Shown piece by piece: positions 15,613 to 23,117 of a stretch of DNA of 23,492 bases. Origin of the DNA: Betaproteobacteria bacterium (GTDB taxonomy: Bacteria > Pseudomonadota > Gammaproteobacteria > Burkholderiales > Burkholderiaceae_C); NCBI GenBank assembly GCA_009923345.1, contig RFTR01000008.1:1-23492 (forward strand). Direction: 5' to 3'. The position numbers were made by a program, and so were the translations under genes. The notes under the pieces were generated by a model that was not told where the DNA came from, searched no databases, and saw nothing but the letters and a program-made list of their open reading frames with translations. Position 1 is the stretch's first letter. Every line of letters starts with the position of its first letter.

Positions 15613-15626
15613 TTTGAGTTTGGCAA
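15599..15626 (-). promoter_or_regulatory. Candidate sigma-70 promoter of lexA
   Basis: On the minus strand TTGCCA (15621-15626) serves as a -35 box and TAAAAA (15599-15604) as a weak -10 box, with 16 bases between them. The -10 box and spacer lie within the LexA box, the arrangement expected for autorepression. The -10 match is poor, so the exact position is uncertain. Confidence 0.4.
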
Positions 15627-15629
15627 GAG

Positions 15630-16628
15630 ATGGATGTAAAAAAAGATCAAAAAGTTGTGGTTTTGGCCACAGGCGGCACGATTGCAGGTGTCGCGGAGGA
15701 TATATCCAAGCCTAACAATTACGTGTCTGGCCAACTCGGAGTCAATCAGTTAACCCAAAACCTAGTCGCACACGGTGTCGCGCTGATTCAAGAACAGGTT
15801 TGCAATATCGATAGCAAGGACATGCAATTTAGCCACTGGCAGGCGTTGCTCGAGAGATGTCACTTCTGGCTTAGCCAAAACGATGTGGTAGGCCTGATCG
15901 TGACGCATGGCACAGATACTTTGGAAGAAACCGCCTTTTTCTTGCAAGCGGTTTTGCAACCTACAAAGCCAGTCGCTATGACTTGCGCAATGTTTCCTGC
16001 CAATGTGCCCCAAAGTGATGGCTCCAAAAACCTACAAGACGCGTTCGATTGGGTGTTGAAGAATCAAGATAACGGAGTGCACCTTGTGTGTGCGGGCGAA
16101 GTGCACTTTGGAATTGGGGTGCAGAAAATCTTCAGTGACCGGGCTAAGGCCTTTGCGTCGCATTCGGAAAAGGCTCTCGCAGAACACTCACCTATTGGAC
16201 AAATAGATTGGCCATTACCAACTGTTGAGAAAGTTTTAAAAACCCAACATTGGCCAAGGGTAGAGTTAATTTTTAACCATGCGGGGGAGGACGGGCAGTT
16301 AGTCAGAAACTTGCTTGATGCTAATGAACTATTAAAGCCTGGCTCTCAACCCAACTCCAATGACATTTCCAGTGCCAATGCCAATCAAAATTCAAGGGTT
16401 GCTGGAATAGTTGTTGCCGGTACAGGCAGCGGTACTTTGAGTCACGGTCTTGAGCTAGCACTGATGGAAGCTCAAAAAGCTGGGCTATGGGTGGCGAGAA
16501 CTTCACGCTGTGCTTACGGGGTGTCGGATCCAGCTAAACACCCAAACATTCCTTCCTTGGACAAACTAAGCCCTGTGCAAGGACGTGTGGCAATGATGCT
16601 TGGGCTGTTAGCGCGCAGCGAAAACTAG
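15630..16628 (+). CDS. L-asparaginase, type II-like fold, apparently cytoplasmic
   Basis: This enzyme hydrolyses L-asparagine to aspartate and ammonia. All E. coli AnsB catalytic and binding positions I can align are present: Thr17 in ATGGTIAG, Tyr31 in YVSG, Ser62 in DSKDM, Thr95-Asp96 in THGTDT and Lys166 in GVQKIF. Residues 1-8 are charged and no signal peptide is visible, so it is probably cytoplasmic, unlike periplasmic AnsB. An Asn/Ser-rich loop (about 237-256) looks inserted relative to AnsB. It is transcribed divergently from lexA, with the LexA box 17 bases before its ATG; the Shine-Dalgarno is weak. Glutaminase activity is also possible. Confidence 0.92.
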   Translation: MDVKKDQKVVVLATGGTIAGVAEDISKPNNYVSGQLGVNQLTQNLVAHGVALIQEQVCNIDSKDMQFSHWQALLERCHFWLSQNDVVGLIVTHGTDTLEETAFFLQAVLQPTKPVAMTCAMFPANVPQSDGSKNLQDAFDWVLKNQDNGVHLVCAGEVHFGIGVQKIFSDRAKAFASHSEKALAEHSPIGQIDWPLPTVEKVLKTQHWPRVELIFNHAGEDGQLVRNLLDANELLKPGSQPNSNDISSANANQNSRVAGIVVAGTGSGTLSHGLELALMEAQKAGLWVARTSRCAYGVSDPAKHPNIPSLDKLSPVQGRVAMMLGLLARSEN

Positions 16629-16634
16629 TTAGCC

Positions 16635-16653
16635 GTCTTGTAAAAAGACTTTT
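16635..16653 (+). terminator. Weak candidate intrinsic terminator after the asparaginase gene
   Basis: GTCTT (16635-16639) and AAGAC (16645-16649) form a 5-base stem with a 5-base loop, followed by TTTT. The stem is short and AT-rich, so efficiency is doubtful. It lies in the 49-base gap between the convergent asparaginase and adk genes. Confidence 0.35.
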
Positions 16654-16677
16654 AAAGGTTTAATCAGTAGTCGGGCT

Positions 16678-17334
16678 TTATTTCGACAAAGCCTCAAAGG
16701 CGCGATTTTTTATTTCATCGACCGTGCCCGTACCGCTGATACGACGGTAGTGAGGGGCAGTAGCGGGATCTTTCTGGGCCCATCCTGAGTAGTAATCCAC
16801 CAAGGGACGGGTTTGAGCACTGTAGACGTCTAAGCGCTTTTTGACTGTTTCCTCTTTGTCGTCATCGCGCTGAATCAATGCTTCGCCGGTGACGTCGTCC
16901 ACGCCGGAAACCTTAGGTGGATTGAAAGTCACGTGGTAAGTGCGGCCGCTAGCGACGTGTACACGGCGACCACTCATACGGTCAATGATGGCGTCAAAGG
17001 GGACGTCTATTTCCAAAACATAGTCAAGCACCACGCCAGAATTTTTCATCGCGTCGGCTTGCGGAATGGTTCTGGGGAAACCGTCAAACAGAAATCCCTT
17101 GGCGCAATCGTCCTGGGCGATACGTTCTTTGACTAGCCCGATGATGATCTCATCGCTGACCAATCCGCCGGAATCCATAACTTTTTTGGCAGCTAAGCCC
17201 ATTGGAGAACCAGTTTTCACAGCTGCGCGGAGCATATCACCCGTAGAAATTTGCGGGATTCCGTACTTTTGGCAAATGAATGTTGCTTGCGTGCCTTTGC
17301 CAGCGCCGGGCGCGCCTAACAAGATGAGTCTCAT
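16678..17334 (-). CDS. adk: Adenylate kinase
   Basis: Adenylate kinase catalyses ATP + AMP = 2 ADP in the cytoplasm. The P-loop is GAPGAGKGT (residues 7-15), the AMP-binding region includes STGDMLRAAV and FDGFPRT, and the long LID domain GRRVHVASGRTYHVTFNPPK identifies the bacterial long form. The LID lacks zinc-binding cysteines, as usual in Gram-negative bacteria. The length of 218 residues is standard. The gene lies 69 bases downstream of kdsB, a common order in Burkholderiales. Its GAGG Shine-Dalgarno lies within one arm of an inverted repeat. Confidence 0.97.
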   Translation of the reverse strand: MRLILLGAPGAGKGTQATFICQKYGIPQISTGDMLRAAVKTGSPMGLAAKKVMDSGGLVSDEIIIGLVKERIAQDDCAKGFLFDGFPRTIPQADAMKNSGVVLDYVLEIDVPFDAIIDRMSGRRVHVASGRTYHVTFNPPKVSGVDDVTGEALIQRDDDKEETVKKRLDVYSAQTRPLVDYYSGWAQKDPATAPHYRRISGTGTVDEIKNRAFEALSK

Positions 17335-17343
17335 GCTTTTTTC

Positions 17344-17376
17344 CTCGGATCAAATCATTTTTAGTCTGTTTCCGAG
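17344..17376 (-). other. Inverted repeat overlapping the adk ribosome-binding site
   Basis: CTCGGA (17344-17349) and TCCGAG (17371-17376) are complementary arms with a 21-base loop in the kdsB-adk gap. In the minus-strand RNA the arm nearest adk overlaps the GAGG Shine-Dalgarno at 17343-17346. Folding could therefore affect adk translation. A 6-base stem with a long loop is weak support. Confidence 0.25.
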
Positions 17377-17403
17377 AATAGCACGGCATGACCCTAGAAA
17401 GTC

Positions 17404-18165
17404 TTACGGCTTGCCCTCGTAAAAGCGTCTGACACGGGCTAAATCTTCGGGTGTATCGATTCCGGGTCCTGGCGCTTCTTCAGAGATATGGACAGCAATG
17501 CGATAGCCGTGCCAAAGTGCGCGTAGTTGCTCCAGTGACTCCCGCATTTCTAGCGGAGCTGGTTGAAGTTGAGGAAACAACTGCAAAAACTGAACGCGGT
17601 AGGCATACAAACCCACATGGCGAAGCGGAGCGGGACTGGGTAACTTGCTGATTCCCTCATTAAATCCGTCACGCCACCAAGCGATGGGAGCACGACTGAA
17701 ATACAGAGCCGTGTCGCGTGCGTCGAGCACGACTTTGACTACGTGGGGGCTTGCAAATTCTTCGACATTGTCTATGGCATGGGCCAAAGTGCTCATACTG
17801 CAGTCGTCGCGCTTAGCCAGCAATTGCGCCACCGCATCGATGGATTCAGGGGAGATCAAAGGCTCATCACCCTGCACATTGACAACAATATCTTGTTCTT
17901 GAAGTTGCAAGATTTCACAAGCCTCTGCTAAGCGATCGCTCCCGCTGATGTGGTCTGAGCGCGTCATGATGGCTTCTACGCCATGCAACGCGCAGGCAGA
18001 CCTTACTCGCTCGTCATCCGTCGCCACCACCACGCGGCTTGCTGTGGAAGCATGGGCCTGATGCGCAACACGCACAACCATGGGGATACCCGCCAAATCA
18101 GCCAAAGGTTTGTCGGGAAGCCGAGAAGACGCCATCCTCGCGGGAATCAAGACAGTGAAAGTCAT
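17404..18165 (-). CDS. kdsB: 3-deoxy-manno-octulosonate cytidylyltransferase (CMP-KDO synthetase)
   Basis: KdsB activates KDO with CTP to CMP-KDO for lipopolysaccharide core assembly. Its nucleotide-binding signature PARMASSRLPDKPLADLAG (8-26) is at the N-terminus. It also has VVNVQGDEPLI (about 93-103), YFSRAPIAWWR, the substrate segment RHVGLYAYR and the C-terminal GIDTPEDLARV. The 253-residue length is typical. It starts 21 bases after the Trm112-family gene and belongs to the exbB-exbD-lpxK-trm112-kdsB-adk run. Grouping with lpxK is consistent with a lipid A/KDO supply role. Confidence 0.97.
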   Translation of the reverse strand: MTFTVLIPARMASSRLPDKPLADLAGIPMVVRVAHQAHASTASRVVVATDDERVRSACALHGVEAIMTRSDHISGSDRLAEACEILQLQEQDIVVNVQGDEPLISPESIDAVAQLLAKRDDCSMSTLAHAIDNVEEFASPHVVKVVLDARDTALYFSRAPIAWWRDGFNEGISKLPSPAPLRHVGLYAYRVQFLQLFPQLQPAPLEMRESLEQLRALWHGYRIAVHISEEAPGPGIDTPEDLARVRRFYEGKP

Positions 18166-18186
18166 GGGGATGTGGTTAAAAAAAGC

Positions 18187-18372
18187 TCAAGAAGCCTCAA
18201 GCTCTTGGTCTGTCAATGCACGCGCTTCGTTTTCTAATAAAACAGGGATGCCGTCGCGGATAGGGTAGGCCAATCGTGCGCTGCGCGAAACCAGTTCTTG
18301 GGTTTCGCGTTTGTAGTCCAGGGTGCCTTTGGTCACAGGGCAGACGAGTAATTCAAGTAGTTTGATGTCCAT
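18187..18372 (-). CDS. Trm112 family protein (YcaR-like)
   Basis: This 61-residue protein carries LLELLVCPVTKGTLDY near the N-terminus and LAYPIRDGIPVLLENEARAL in the C-terminal half, typical of the Trm112/YcaR (UPF0434) family that sits between lpxK and kdsB in many proteobacteria. The zinc-type Cys pair is not complete; only one Cys is seen. I chose the ATG at 18372, because the longer frame needs a TTG at 18396 and adds unrelated residues. It overlaps the 3' end of lpxK by 20 bases, indicating coupled translation. Its function in bacteria is unclear. Confidence 0.9.
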   Translation of the reverse strand: MDIKLLELLVCPVTKGTLDYKRETQELVSRSARLAYPIRDGIPVLLENEARALTDQELEAS

Positions 18373-19426
18373 AGCCAGATGATAACTTTGGACCAATATG
18401 CGCCAAGATGCTGTTGAATAACTCTTCAGGAATTTCCGTCACGAGTGGAACCGCCCAGGCTGTTGGCAGGTAGTTCCAGAGTTTGACGGCATCTTTTTCG
18501 GTACATAAAACGGCACCCATTGCAGGGTCAATTCGAACCGAATGCATGTCTTCATGGTCTGCCAAGGCTTGGGTAACTGATAAACCGATGCCTTGCGCGG
18601 TCAGCATATCGAAAAAGGCTTCCGGTTTGCCAATACCAGCCAAGGCTTGCATCTTTTGACCTCGAAAACTTGAAAGAGTTTGGATCGTGCCATCAGCTTG
18701 ATGGGCAAAGTCAGCTAGCACGCGGGGTACCACAAAGTCAACGGTTAGCTGTTTTAGCGATTGAGGTTGTTCTTGCTGTTGGTTCGTTTGAGGGTTGTGT
18801 TTCGCGTAGTTTGAGGTCAACACAGTAATGACGTGTGAATAACCTGAACTATGAACTGGCCAGGCTTCGCGTAAGGGTCCAGCAGGCAAAAGCCATCCAT
18901 TGCCAAGCCCGCGCTCGTCAAAAACGCAAAGCGCCAAATCGTTCACCAACCCAAAGTGCTGCAAGCCGTCGTCACAAACGATCAATTGCGTTTGTGGGTT
19001 TTGCGCCAGTAATTCGAGGCCCGCTTCAAATCTGTTTTTCCCAACAAACACAGGAACCTGGCAAGCCCGTGCAATCAGCAACGGCTCATCACCGACTTCC
19101 GTCGCCAAACTTTGTGGTGTGACCGATAGAGAGCCCTCGCCGGAGCGACCATATCCGCGAGACAAAACGCCAACATTTAAACCGCTTGCAGTTAATTGCT
19201 GCACCAAGGCAATGACCAAAGGGGTTTTGCCAACCCCTCCAACATACACATTGCCCACCACGATGACAGGAACTGGCAATTGTTGGGAACGGAAAACGCC
19301 CAAACGGTAAAGTAATTTCCTGAGCCCAAACAGCAAGCCATAGATGAGGCTTACGGGCCATAAAACACGGGATATCAGTCCCTTTTTAAGCCATGCCTGT
19401 TCAAGCGCAAGGCGAAAGTCTGGCAT
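18353..19426 (-). CDS. lpxK: Tetraacyldisaccharide 4'-kinase
   Basis: LpxK phosphorylates the 4' position of the lipid A disaccharide precursor at the inner membrane. An amphipathic, hydrophobic N-terminal region (about 18-48) precedes the P-loop GGVGKTP (63-69). Further family segments are SRGYGR, EVGDEPLLIARACQVPVFVG and the metal/ATP region CDDGLQHFGL, then LCTEKDAVKLW near the C-terminus. I chose the ATG at 19426 (357 residues), matching the family N-terminus; a TTG at 19447 is open but adds seven residues, and neither start has an obvious Shine-Dalgarno. A Gln/Asn-rich stretch lies about residues 214-225. It is the third gene of the exbB-exbD-lpxK run. Confidence 0.95.
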   Translation of the reverse strand: MPDFRLALEQAWLKKGLISRVLWPVSLIYGLLFGLRKLLYRLGVFRSQQLPVPVIVVGNVYVGGVGKTPLVIALVQQLTASGLNVGVLSRGYGRSGEGSLSVTPQSLATEVGDEPLLIARACQVPVFVGKNRFEAGLELLAQNPQTQLIVCDDGLQHFGLVNDLALCVFDERGLGNGWLLPAGPLREAWPVHSSGYSHVITVLTSNYAKHNPQTNQQQEQPQSLKQLTVDFVVPRVLADFAHQADGTIQTLSSFRGQKMQALAGIGKPEAFFDMLTAQGIGLSVTQALADHEDMHSVRIDPAMGAVLCTEKDAVKLWNYLPTAWAVPLVTEIPEELFNSILAHIGPKLSSGYGHQTT

Positions 19427-19450
19427 AGGTGAGGTCAGGCTTGCCAAGCG

Positions 19451-19876
19451 TTACTTGGACTGACCGCCAGGCGCTTGGGCTGCAAACGTCAACTGGTTGA
19501 GTTGGTTACGGCGTGCAGCCTCCATCACCATCATCACCGATTGGTGGGTGGACTGCGCGTCAGCGCTAACCACCACCATGGGATCATTTACGGTCTGCGT
19601 GGCCTGCGCTAAAGCATTGCTGATACTTTGCACATCACGCCCATTGACCACCACATGGTTCACGCTGAATTGGCCATCCGCACTGACAGACACAACGATT
19701 TCCTTGGGGCGCTCTTTTTGAGGTGCGGCATTGGCGACGGGTAAATTCAATTCCATCTCGGTGAATTTGCTGTAGGTGGTGGAAAGCATCAAAAAGATGA
19801 GCACTACCAACAACACATCGATAAAGGGGATCAGGTTGATTTCTGGCTCAGAAGCGGTGGAGCGGCGAAATTTCAT
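19451..19876 (-). CDS. exbD: ExbD/TolR family biopolymer transport protein
   Basis: This 141-residue protein has a short cytoplasmic N-terminus, one membrane segment (about 18-36) and a periplasmic domain. Asp20 in PFIDVLLVVL matches the proton-conducting Asp of ExbD/TolR. ExbB-ExbD uses the proton gradient to energise TonB-type outer membrane transport. No tonB gene is visible nearby, so the partner could be elsewhere. It lies 9 bases after exbB and 24 bases before lpxK. The location next to lpxK is often conserved in this order. Confidence 0.93.
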   Translation of the reverse strand: MKFRRSTASEPEINLIPFIDVLLVVLIFLMLSTTYSKFTEMELNLPVANAAPQKERPKEIVVSVSADGQFSVNHVVVNGRDVQSISNALAQATQTVNDPMVVVSADAQSTHQSVMMVMEAARRNQLNQLTFAAQAPGGQSK

Positions 19877-19885
19877 GCGTTCACC

Positions 19886-20515
19886 TCAGCGTTTGATCGA
19901 GCCACGCAATACCATCAAATGGCGCAAAAACTGCTCTGAGGTGGTTTCTAGCTCCAACAAATAGGCGTCTACTTTACCTTTGAAATACCGCCAGAACATC
20001 AGAGCAGGAATCGCCACGATCAAGCCAAAGGCAGTGTTGTAGAGCGCCATGGAAATGCCTTGGGCAAGTTGCGCGGGGTTGGTAGTGCCAGGTGCTTGCG
20101 AGCCAAAAATATCGATCATGCCAATCACCGTTCCAAGCAAGCCGAGTAGGGGGGCGGCAGAAGCTATGGTGCCTAAAGTCACCAAGTGCTTTTCTAGCGA
20201 ATGTGCAACTTCACGCCCAGCGATCTCCATACTGGAGCGCAAATCTGAGTCGCTGATAGTGGGATGTGCGAATAAGGTTTGCCAACCGCTTGCCAAAACT
20301 TTTCCTAAGGCGGAATGCTCGCGTAATTGGGCTGTTACGTCGGCGCTGGGTAATGACTTTTGTGATGCGGTAATGGCTTGTTCAAGAAGGCCATCGGGGG
20401 CTATTAACTGCCTACGCAAGCTGAAAAAACGTTCGATGACCAGAGCCAAAGCCACTACAGAACAGGCCAGTAAGGGCCATATCGGCCAACCAGCCGCTTG
20501 TATGATCGCTAGCAA
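19886..20515 (-). CDS. exbB: MotA/TolQ/ExbB family proton channel protein
   Basis: This inner-membrane partner of ExbD has about three hydrophobic segments, the first near residues 10-29. The conserved ASAAPLLGLLGTVIGMIDIF segment leads into the second, and the third follows with the polar-in-membrane pattern of the family. No ATG is available near the N-terminus. I chose the TTG at 20515 (209 residues) because GGAG lies 6 bases before it and the protein then begins just before IIQAAGWPIWPLL, where family members start; a TTG at 20527 is also open. The gene is divergent from xseA. Confidence 0.92.
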   Translation of the reverse strand: MLAIIQAAGWPIWPLLACSVVALALVIERFFSLRRQLIAPDGLLEQAITASQKSLPSADVTAQLREHSALGKVLASGWQTLFAHPTISDSDLRSSMEIAGREVAHSLEKHLVTLGTIASAAPLLGLLGTVIGMIDIFGSQAPGTTNPAQLAQGISMALYNTAFGLIVAIPALMFWRYFKGKVDAYLLELETTSEQFLRHLMVLRGSIKR

Positions 20516-20521
20516 TGAAAA

Positions 20522-20525
20522 CTCC
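20522..20525 (-). promoter_or_regulatory. Shine-Dalgarno GGAG supporting the exbB TTG start
   Basis: On the minus strand GGAG is followed by TTTTCA and then the TTG at 20513-20515, a normal spacing of 6 bases. The alternative TTG at 20527 overlaps this site and has no Shine-Dalgarno of its own. Confidence 0.6.
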
Positions 20526-20558
20526 AAGTAAATCGCGTTGTTTTAATTATGTCCCACA

Positions 20559-21839
20559 ATGAATTCACTTGAAACCGCAGAATTGACGCCCCGCATTTGG
20601 GGCGTTGGCGTTTTATGCCGCGCCATTGCTGACGCCATAGAGGCTCGCTTCAATCCCATTGCTGTTCGGGGCGAGATTTCTGGCTTTACCCGTGCAAGTA
20701 GCGGGCACTGCTATTTCACCTTGAAAGACCCACAGGGACAGTTGCGCTGTGCCATGTTCAAGCGCTCAGCCCAAATGTTGAACTTTGCGCCCAAGGATGG
20801 TCAAAGCGTCGAAGTCTTTGGCCGTTTAGGTGTGTATGAGCCTAGAGGTGAATTGCAACTGGTAGTGGAGAGTATGCGCACCACCGGCCAAGGAACTTGG
20901 TTTGAGCAATTTCTCAAACTCAAAGCCCAACTGGAAGCTGAGGGGCTTTTCAATGCAGACAGAAAACGTCCGATTCCTGAACGACCCCGCGCCATCGGTA
21001 TCGTGACGTCATTGGGCGCAGCGGCGCTTCATGATGTGGCAACCGCATTGCAAAGACGGGTGCCGCACATTCCTGTGGTTCTATCGCCCGCTTTGGTGCA
21101 GGGCGCGGATGCACCAGCTTCCTTGTTGCAAGCACTTCAAGCCTTAAGTGCAAAGCCCGAAATCGACGTTATTTTGCTGGTGCGAGGGGGTGGCTCTTTA
21201 GAAGACCTATGGGCTTTCAACGACGAACAGCTCGCTCGTGCCATCGTGGCCTGTTCGGTCCCAGTGATCAGCGGGGTGGGGCATGAAACCGACTTCACCA
21301 TCGCCGATTTTTGTGCTGATTTACGGGCCCCCACACCTACCGCGGCCGCGGAGTTGTGCGCGATTTCGCAGGCTGATTTAGCCCACCAGGTGACGGGCTT
21401 TCAAGAACTTATGCAAAACCTATTGCAGCGCCAGATCGACAAGAGCGCTCAAAGGCTTGATCTTGCGCAATCTCGTATCGGCAGGCCATCCCAGGCTATA
21501 ACTAAACAGTTATTGAGGGTGACCCGTATTAAACAGTCGATGCACCAACGTATGGCTTCAATTACCCAAGCATGCCAGCACGACTTACTCAACAAAAAGG
21601 CGCACCTTGAGCGCGCTTTGGGGCAAACCTTTCAAAACAGCCAGCAACGGGTCCAACGCTCACAGCTTCGGTTAGGGTTACTAAACCCTAGGTTGGTACT
21701 TGAAAGAGGATTTGCCTGGCTAAGCGACGAAAAAGGTGATGCTATAAGCTCTGTGAACCAAACAAAAGCTGGCCAATCTGTTCAAGCAACTTTGTCAGAT
21801 GGCCTAGTTGATCTTTCGGTTGTAGGCACCAAACAATAA
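20559..21839 (+). CDS. xseA: Exodeoxyribonuclease VII large subunit
   Basis: XseA with XseB forms a single-strand-specific exonuclease in DNA repair. The protein has an N-terminal OB fold (about 10-110, with GHCYFTLKDPQGQLRCAMFK). In the nuclease domain, residues aligning with E. coli Asp155, Arg205, His238 and Asp241 are Asp159, Arg209, His242 and Asp245, a constant offset of 4. A long helical, Gln-rich region follows (about 270-370), then a short C-terminal barrel segment. The 426-residue length is slightly under E. coli (456). No Shine-Dalgarno precedes the ATG at 20559. xseB is not in the window. Confidence 0.97.
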   Translation: MNSLETAELTPRIWGVGVLCRAIADAIEARFNPIAVRGEISGFTRASSGHCYFTLKDPQGQLRCAMFKRSAQMLNFAPKDGQSVEVFGRLGVYEPRGELQLVVESMRTTGQGTWFEQFLKLKAQLEAEGLFNADRKRPIPERPRAIGIVTSLGAAALHDVATALQRRVPHIPVVLSPALVQGADAPASLLQALQALSAKPEIDVILLVRGGGSLEDLWAFNDEQLARAIVACSVPVISGVGHETDFTIADFCADLRAPTPTAAAELCAISQADLAHQVTGFQELMQNLLQRQIDKSAQRLDLAQSRIGRPSQAITKQLLRVTRIKQSMHQRMASITQACQHDLLNKKAHLERALGQTFQNSQQRVQRSQLRLGLLNPRLVLERGFAWLSDEKGDAISSVNQTKAGQSVQATLSDGLVDLSVVGTKQ

Positions 21840-21866
21840 AAAAGCACCGGTAAAACCAGTGCTTTT
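21840..21866. terminator. Bidirectional intrinsic terminator between xseA and the PuuD-like gene
   Basis: Arms AAAAGCAC (21840-21847) and GTGCTTTT (21859-21866) pair perfectly; GG and CC extend the stem across one mismatch, leaving a TAAAA loop. The T-run follows on either strand, so it can end both the plus-strand xseA transcript, directly after its stop codon, and the minus-strand transcript from the right. Confidence 0.85.
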
Positions 21867-21906
21867 GATAAGAACACCCTAAATAAATTGGCAGTCTTAT
21901 TTTTTA

Positions 21907-22491
21907 TCAAAGTCCACCGTTTTGTTGAGCCACCATCATGAAAAGCATGGGGATAGACAGCATGGTATTGATGCGTGATGTCTGCATAGCGGTTTTAGCA
22001 GCGGCGGCTTTGTCTTCTGGGGTAACTTCTACCATTCCAAGGGCTTTCTGTTGATTCGGCCAAATGATGAACCAAACATTGAAAGCCATAACTAGGGCAA
22101 TCCACATACCAATACCGATAGCTATGAAAGGCGGGTTAAGGGTAAGTGCTTGTCCGATGTAGCCATTCATCCACGCCACCAGTACGCCGGTGGCAACTGT
22201 CGCCAATGCCGCATAACGGAACCAGAACAAGGCAGCAGGGGCAATTACTTTACCTATGGCTGGCTTTTGTTCATCAGGAATTTTTGGCATGGAGGGTATT
22301 TGTACAAAGTTGAAATACCAAAGCAGACCGATCCACATCACGCCAGACACCACATGCAACCAGCGCATGATGAATGCACCCCATGCGTGGTCATACACAG
22401 TTGGCTGTCCAGCCAGCAACACAATGATGATGAGAAGGACAAAACCCGCTATCACTGTGTAGAGCAAAGATTTCAAAATATTGCCTATCAT
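21907..22491 (-). CDS. Urate hydroxylase PuuD-like integral membrane protein (urate oxidase N-terminal domain family)
   Basis: This 194-residue inner-membrane protein has about four to five hydrophobic segments. The layout WGAFIMRWLHVVSGVMWIGL (37-56), WYFNFVQIPSMP, NVWFIIWPNQQKALG and NTMLSIPMLFMMV matches the membrane domain of PuuD-type urate hydroxylases. The C-terminal cytochrome c domain of full PuuD is absent, as in many beta-proteobacterial homologues. His46 and other histidines might ligate heme. AGGA lies 7 bases before the ATG. No other purine-degradation gene is nearby, so a urate role is not supported by context. Confidence 0.8.
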   Translation of the reverse strand: MIGNILKSLLYTVIAGFVLLIIIVLLAGQPTVYDHAWGAFIMRWLHVVSGVMWIGLLWYFNFVQIPSMPKIPDEQKPAIGKVIAPAALFWFRYAALATVATGVLVAWMNGYIGQALTLNPPFIAIGIGMWIALVMAFNVWFIIWPNQQKALGMVEVTPEDKAAAAKTAMQTSRINTMLSIPMLFMMVAQQNGGL

Positions 22492-22519
22492 GTCATTTCC
22501 TCAGTAAAAGAATAATTTC

Positions 22520-22525
22520 ATTCTA
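22520..22525 (-). promoter_or_regulatory. Candidate -10 box of the PuuD-like gene
   Basis: TAGAAT on the minus strand lies 28 bases before the start codon and would give a leader of about 20 bases with the Shine-Dalgarno in place. No good -35 box is visible at the usual distance, so the call is tentative. Confidence 0.3.
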
Positions 22526-22562
22526 GCTGAGCGCATGAAAAACCTGCTGCCTCCAACGGTTC

Positions 22563-23006
22563 TTAAGGTTTAAATGGTGAGCCTACCAGCTTATTTCCAG
22601 CTTTAAACCCCTTTTTAGCAAACCAACCTTGGTGCATTTCCAGCACAAACCGCACGGGTTTGGCCGAGCAATGGGAATCTGTGGATTGGGGCTTCATATC
22701 GGCCAAGTTGACGATGGTTCCGTCATCCGCCACAAAAGCAGCAGTCAGTGGTAGCAAGGTGTTTTTCATCCAAAAGCACTGGGTGCTGGGTTGCTCGAAC
22801 ACGAACAACATGCCTTCATGTGCCGGCATCTCGCTGCGAAACATCAGGCCAATGCTGCGTTGCTCAGGCGTTTGGGCGACTTGGGATTCGATTTGGTACA
22901 TACCTAATTGCAATTTGATTCGGGGTAATTGCGTCTGTGGTTGGTCTTGTGCACCAGAAACTACGCACCAAAATAAGAAAAAGGCAATCGATAAAAGTCG
23001 TCTCAT
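22563..23006 (-). CDS. Exported DUF192 family protein
   Basis: This 147-residue protein begins with a probable signal peptide (MRRLLSIAFFLFWCVVSGAQ, cleavage after about residue 18 or 19), so it is likely periplasmic. The mature part shows the DUF192 pattern: QTPEQRSIGLMFRSEMPAHE, then CFWMKNTLLPLTAAFV, and FVLEMHQGWFAKKG near the end. The function of the family is unknown. I chose the ATG at 23006; a longer frame from a TTG at 23024 would put extra residues before the signal peptide. It lies upstream of the PuuD-like gene on the same strand with a 71-base gap, and is divergent from clpS. Confidence 0.88.
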   Translation of the reverse strand: MRRLLSIAFFLFWCVVSGAQDQPQTQLPRIKLQLGMYQIESQVAQTPEQRSIGLMFRSEMPAHEGMLFVFEQPSTQCFWMKNTLLPLTAAFVADDGTIVNLADMKPQSTDSHCSAKPVRFVLEMHQGWFAKKGFKAGNKLVGSPFKP

Positions 23007-23081
23007 AGCCTCACTGTAAAGCAAACCCCACCCATAATTTCCTACCTAAGCCTCCCGCAGTGCCAAAACCCTATGCAAATC

Positions 23082-23111
23082 CGGATTTTTCGGATTTTCC
23101 CCCGATAGAAT
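23082..23111 (+). promoter_or_regulatory. Direct repeat and candidate -10 box upstream of clpS
   Basis: CGGATTTT occurs at 23082-23089 and 23091-23098. TAGAAT at 23106-23111 resembles a -10 box only 6 bases before the clpS ATG, which would give a leaderless or nearly leaderless message. The -35 region is poor, and a start further upstream is possible. Confidence 0.35.
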
Positions 23112-23117
23112 GAACCT

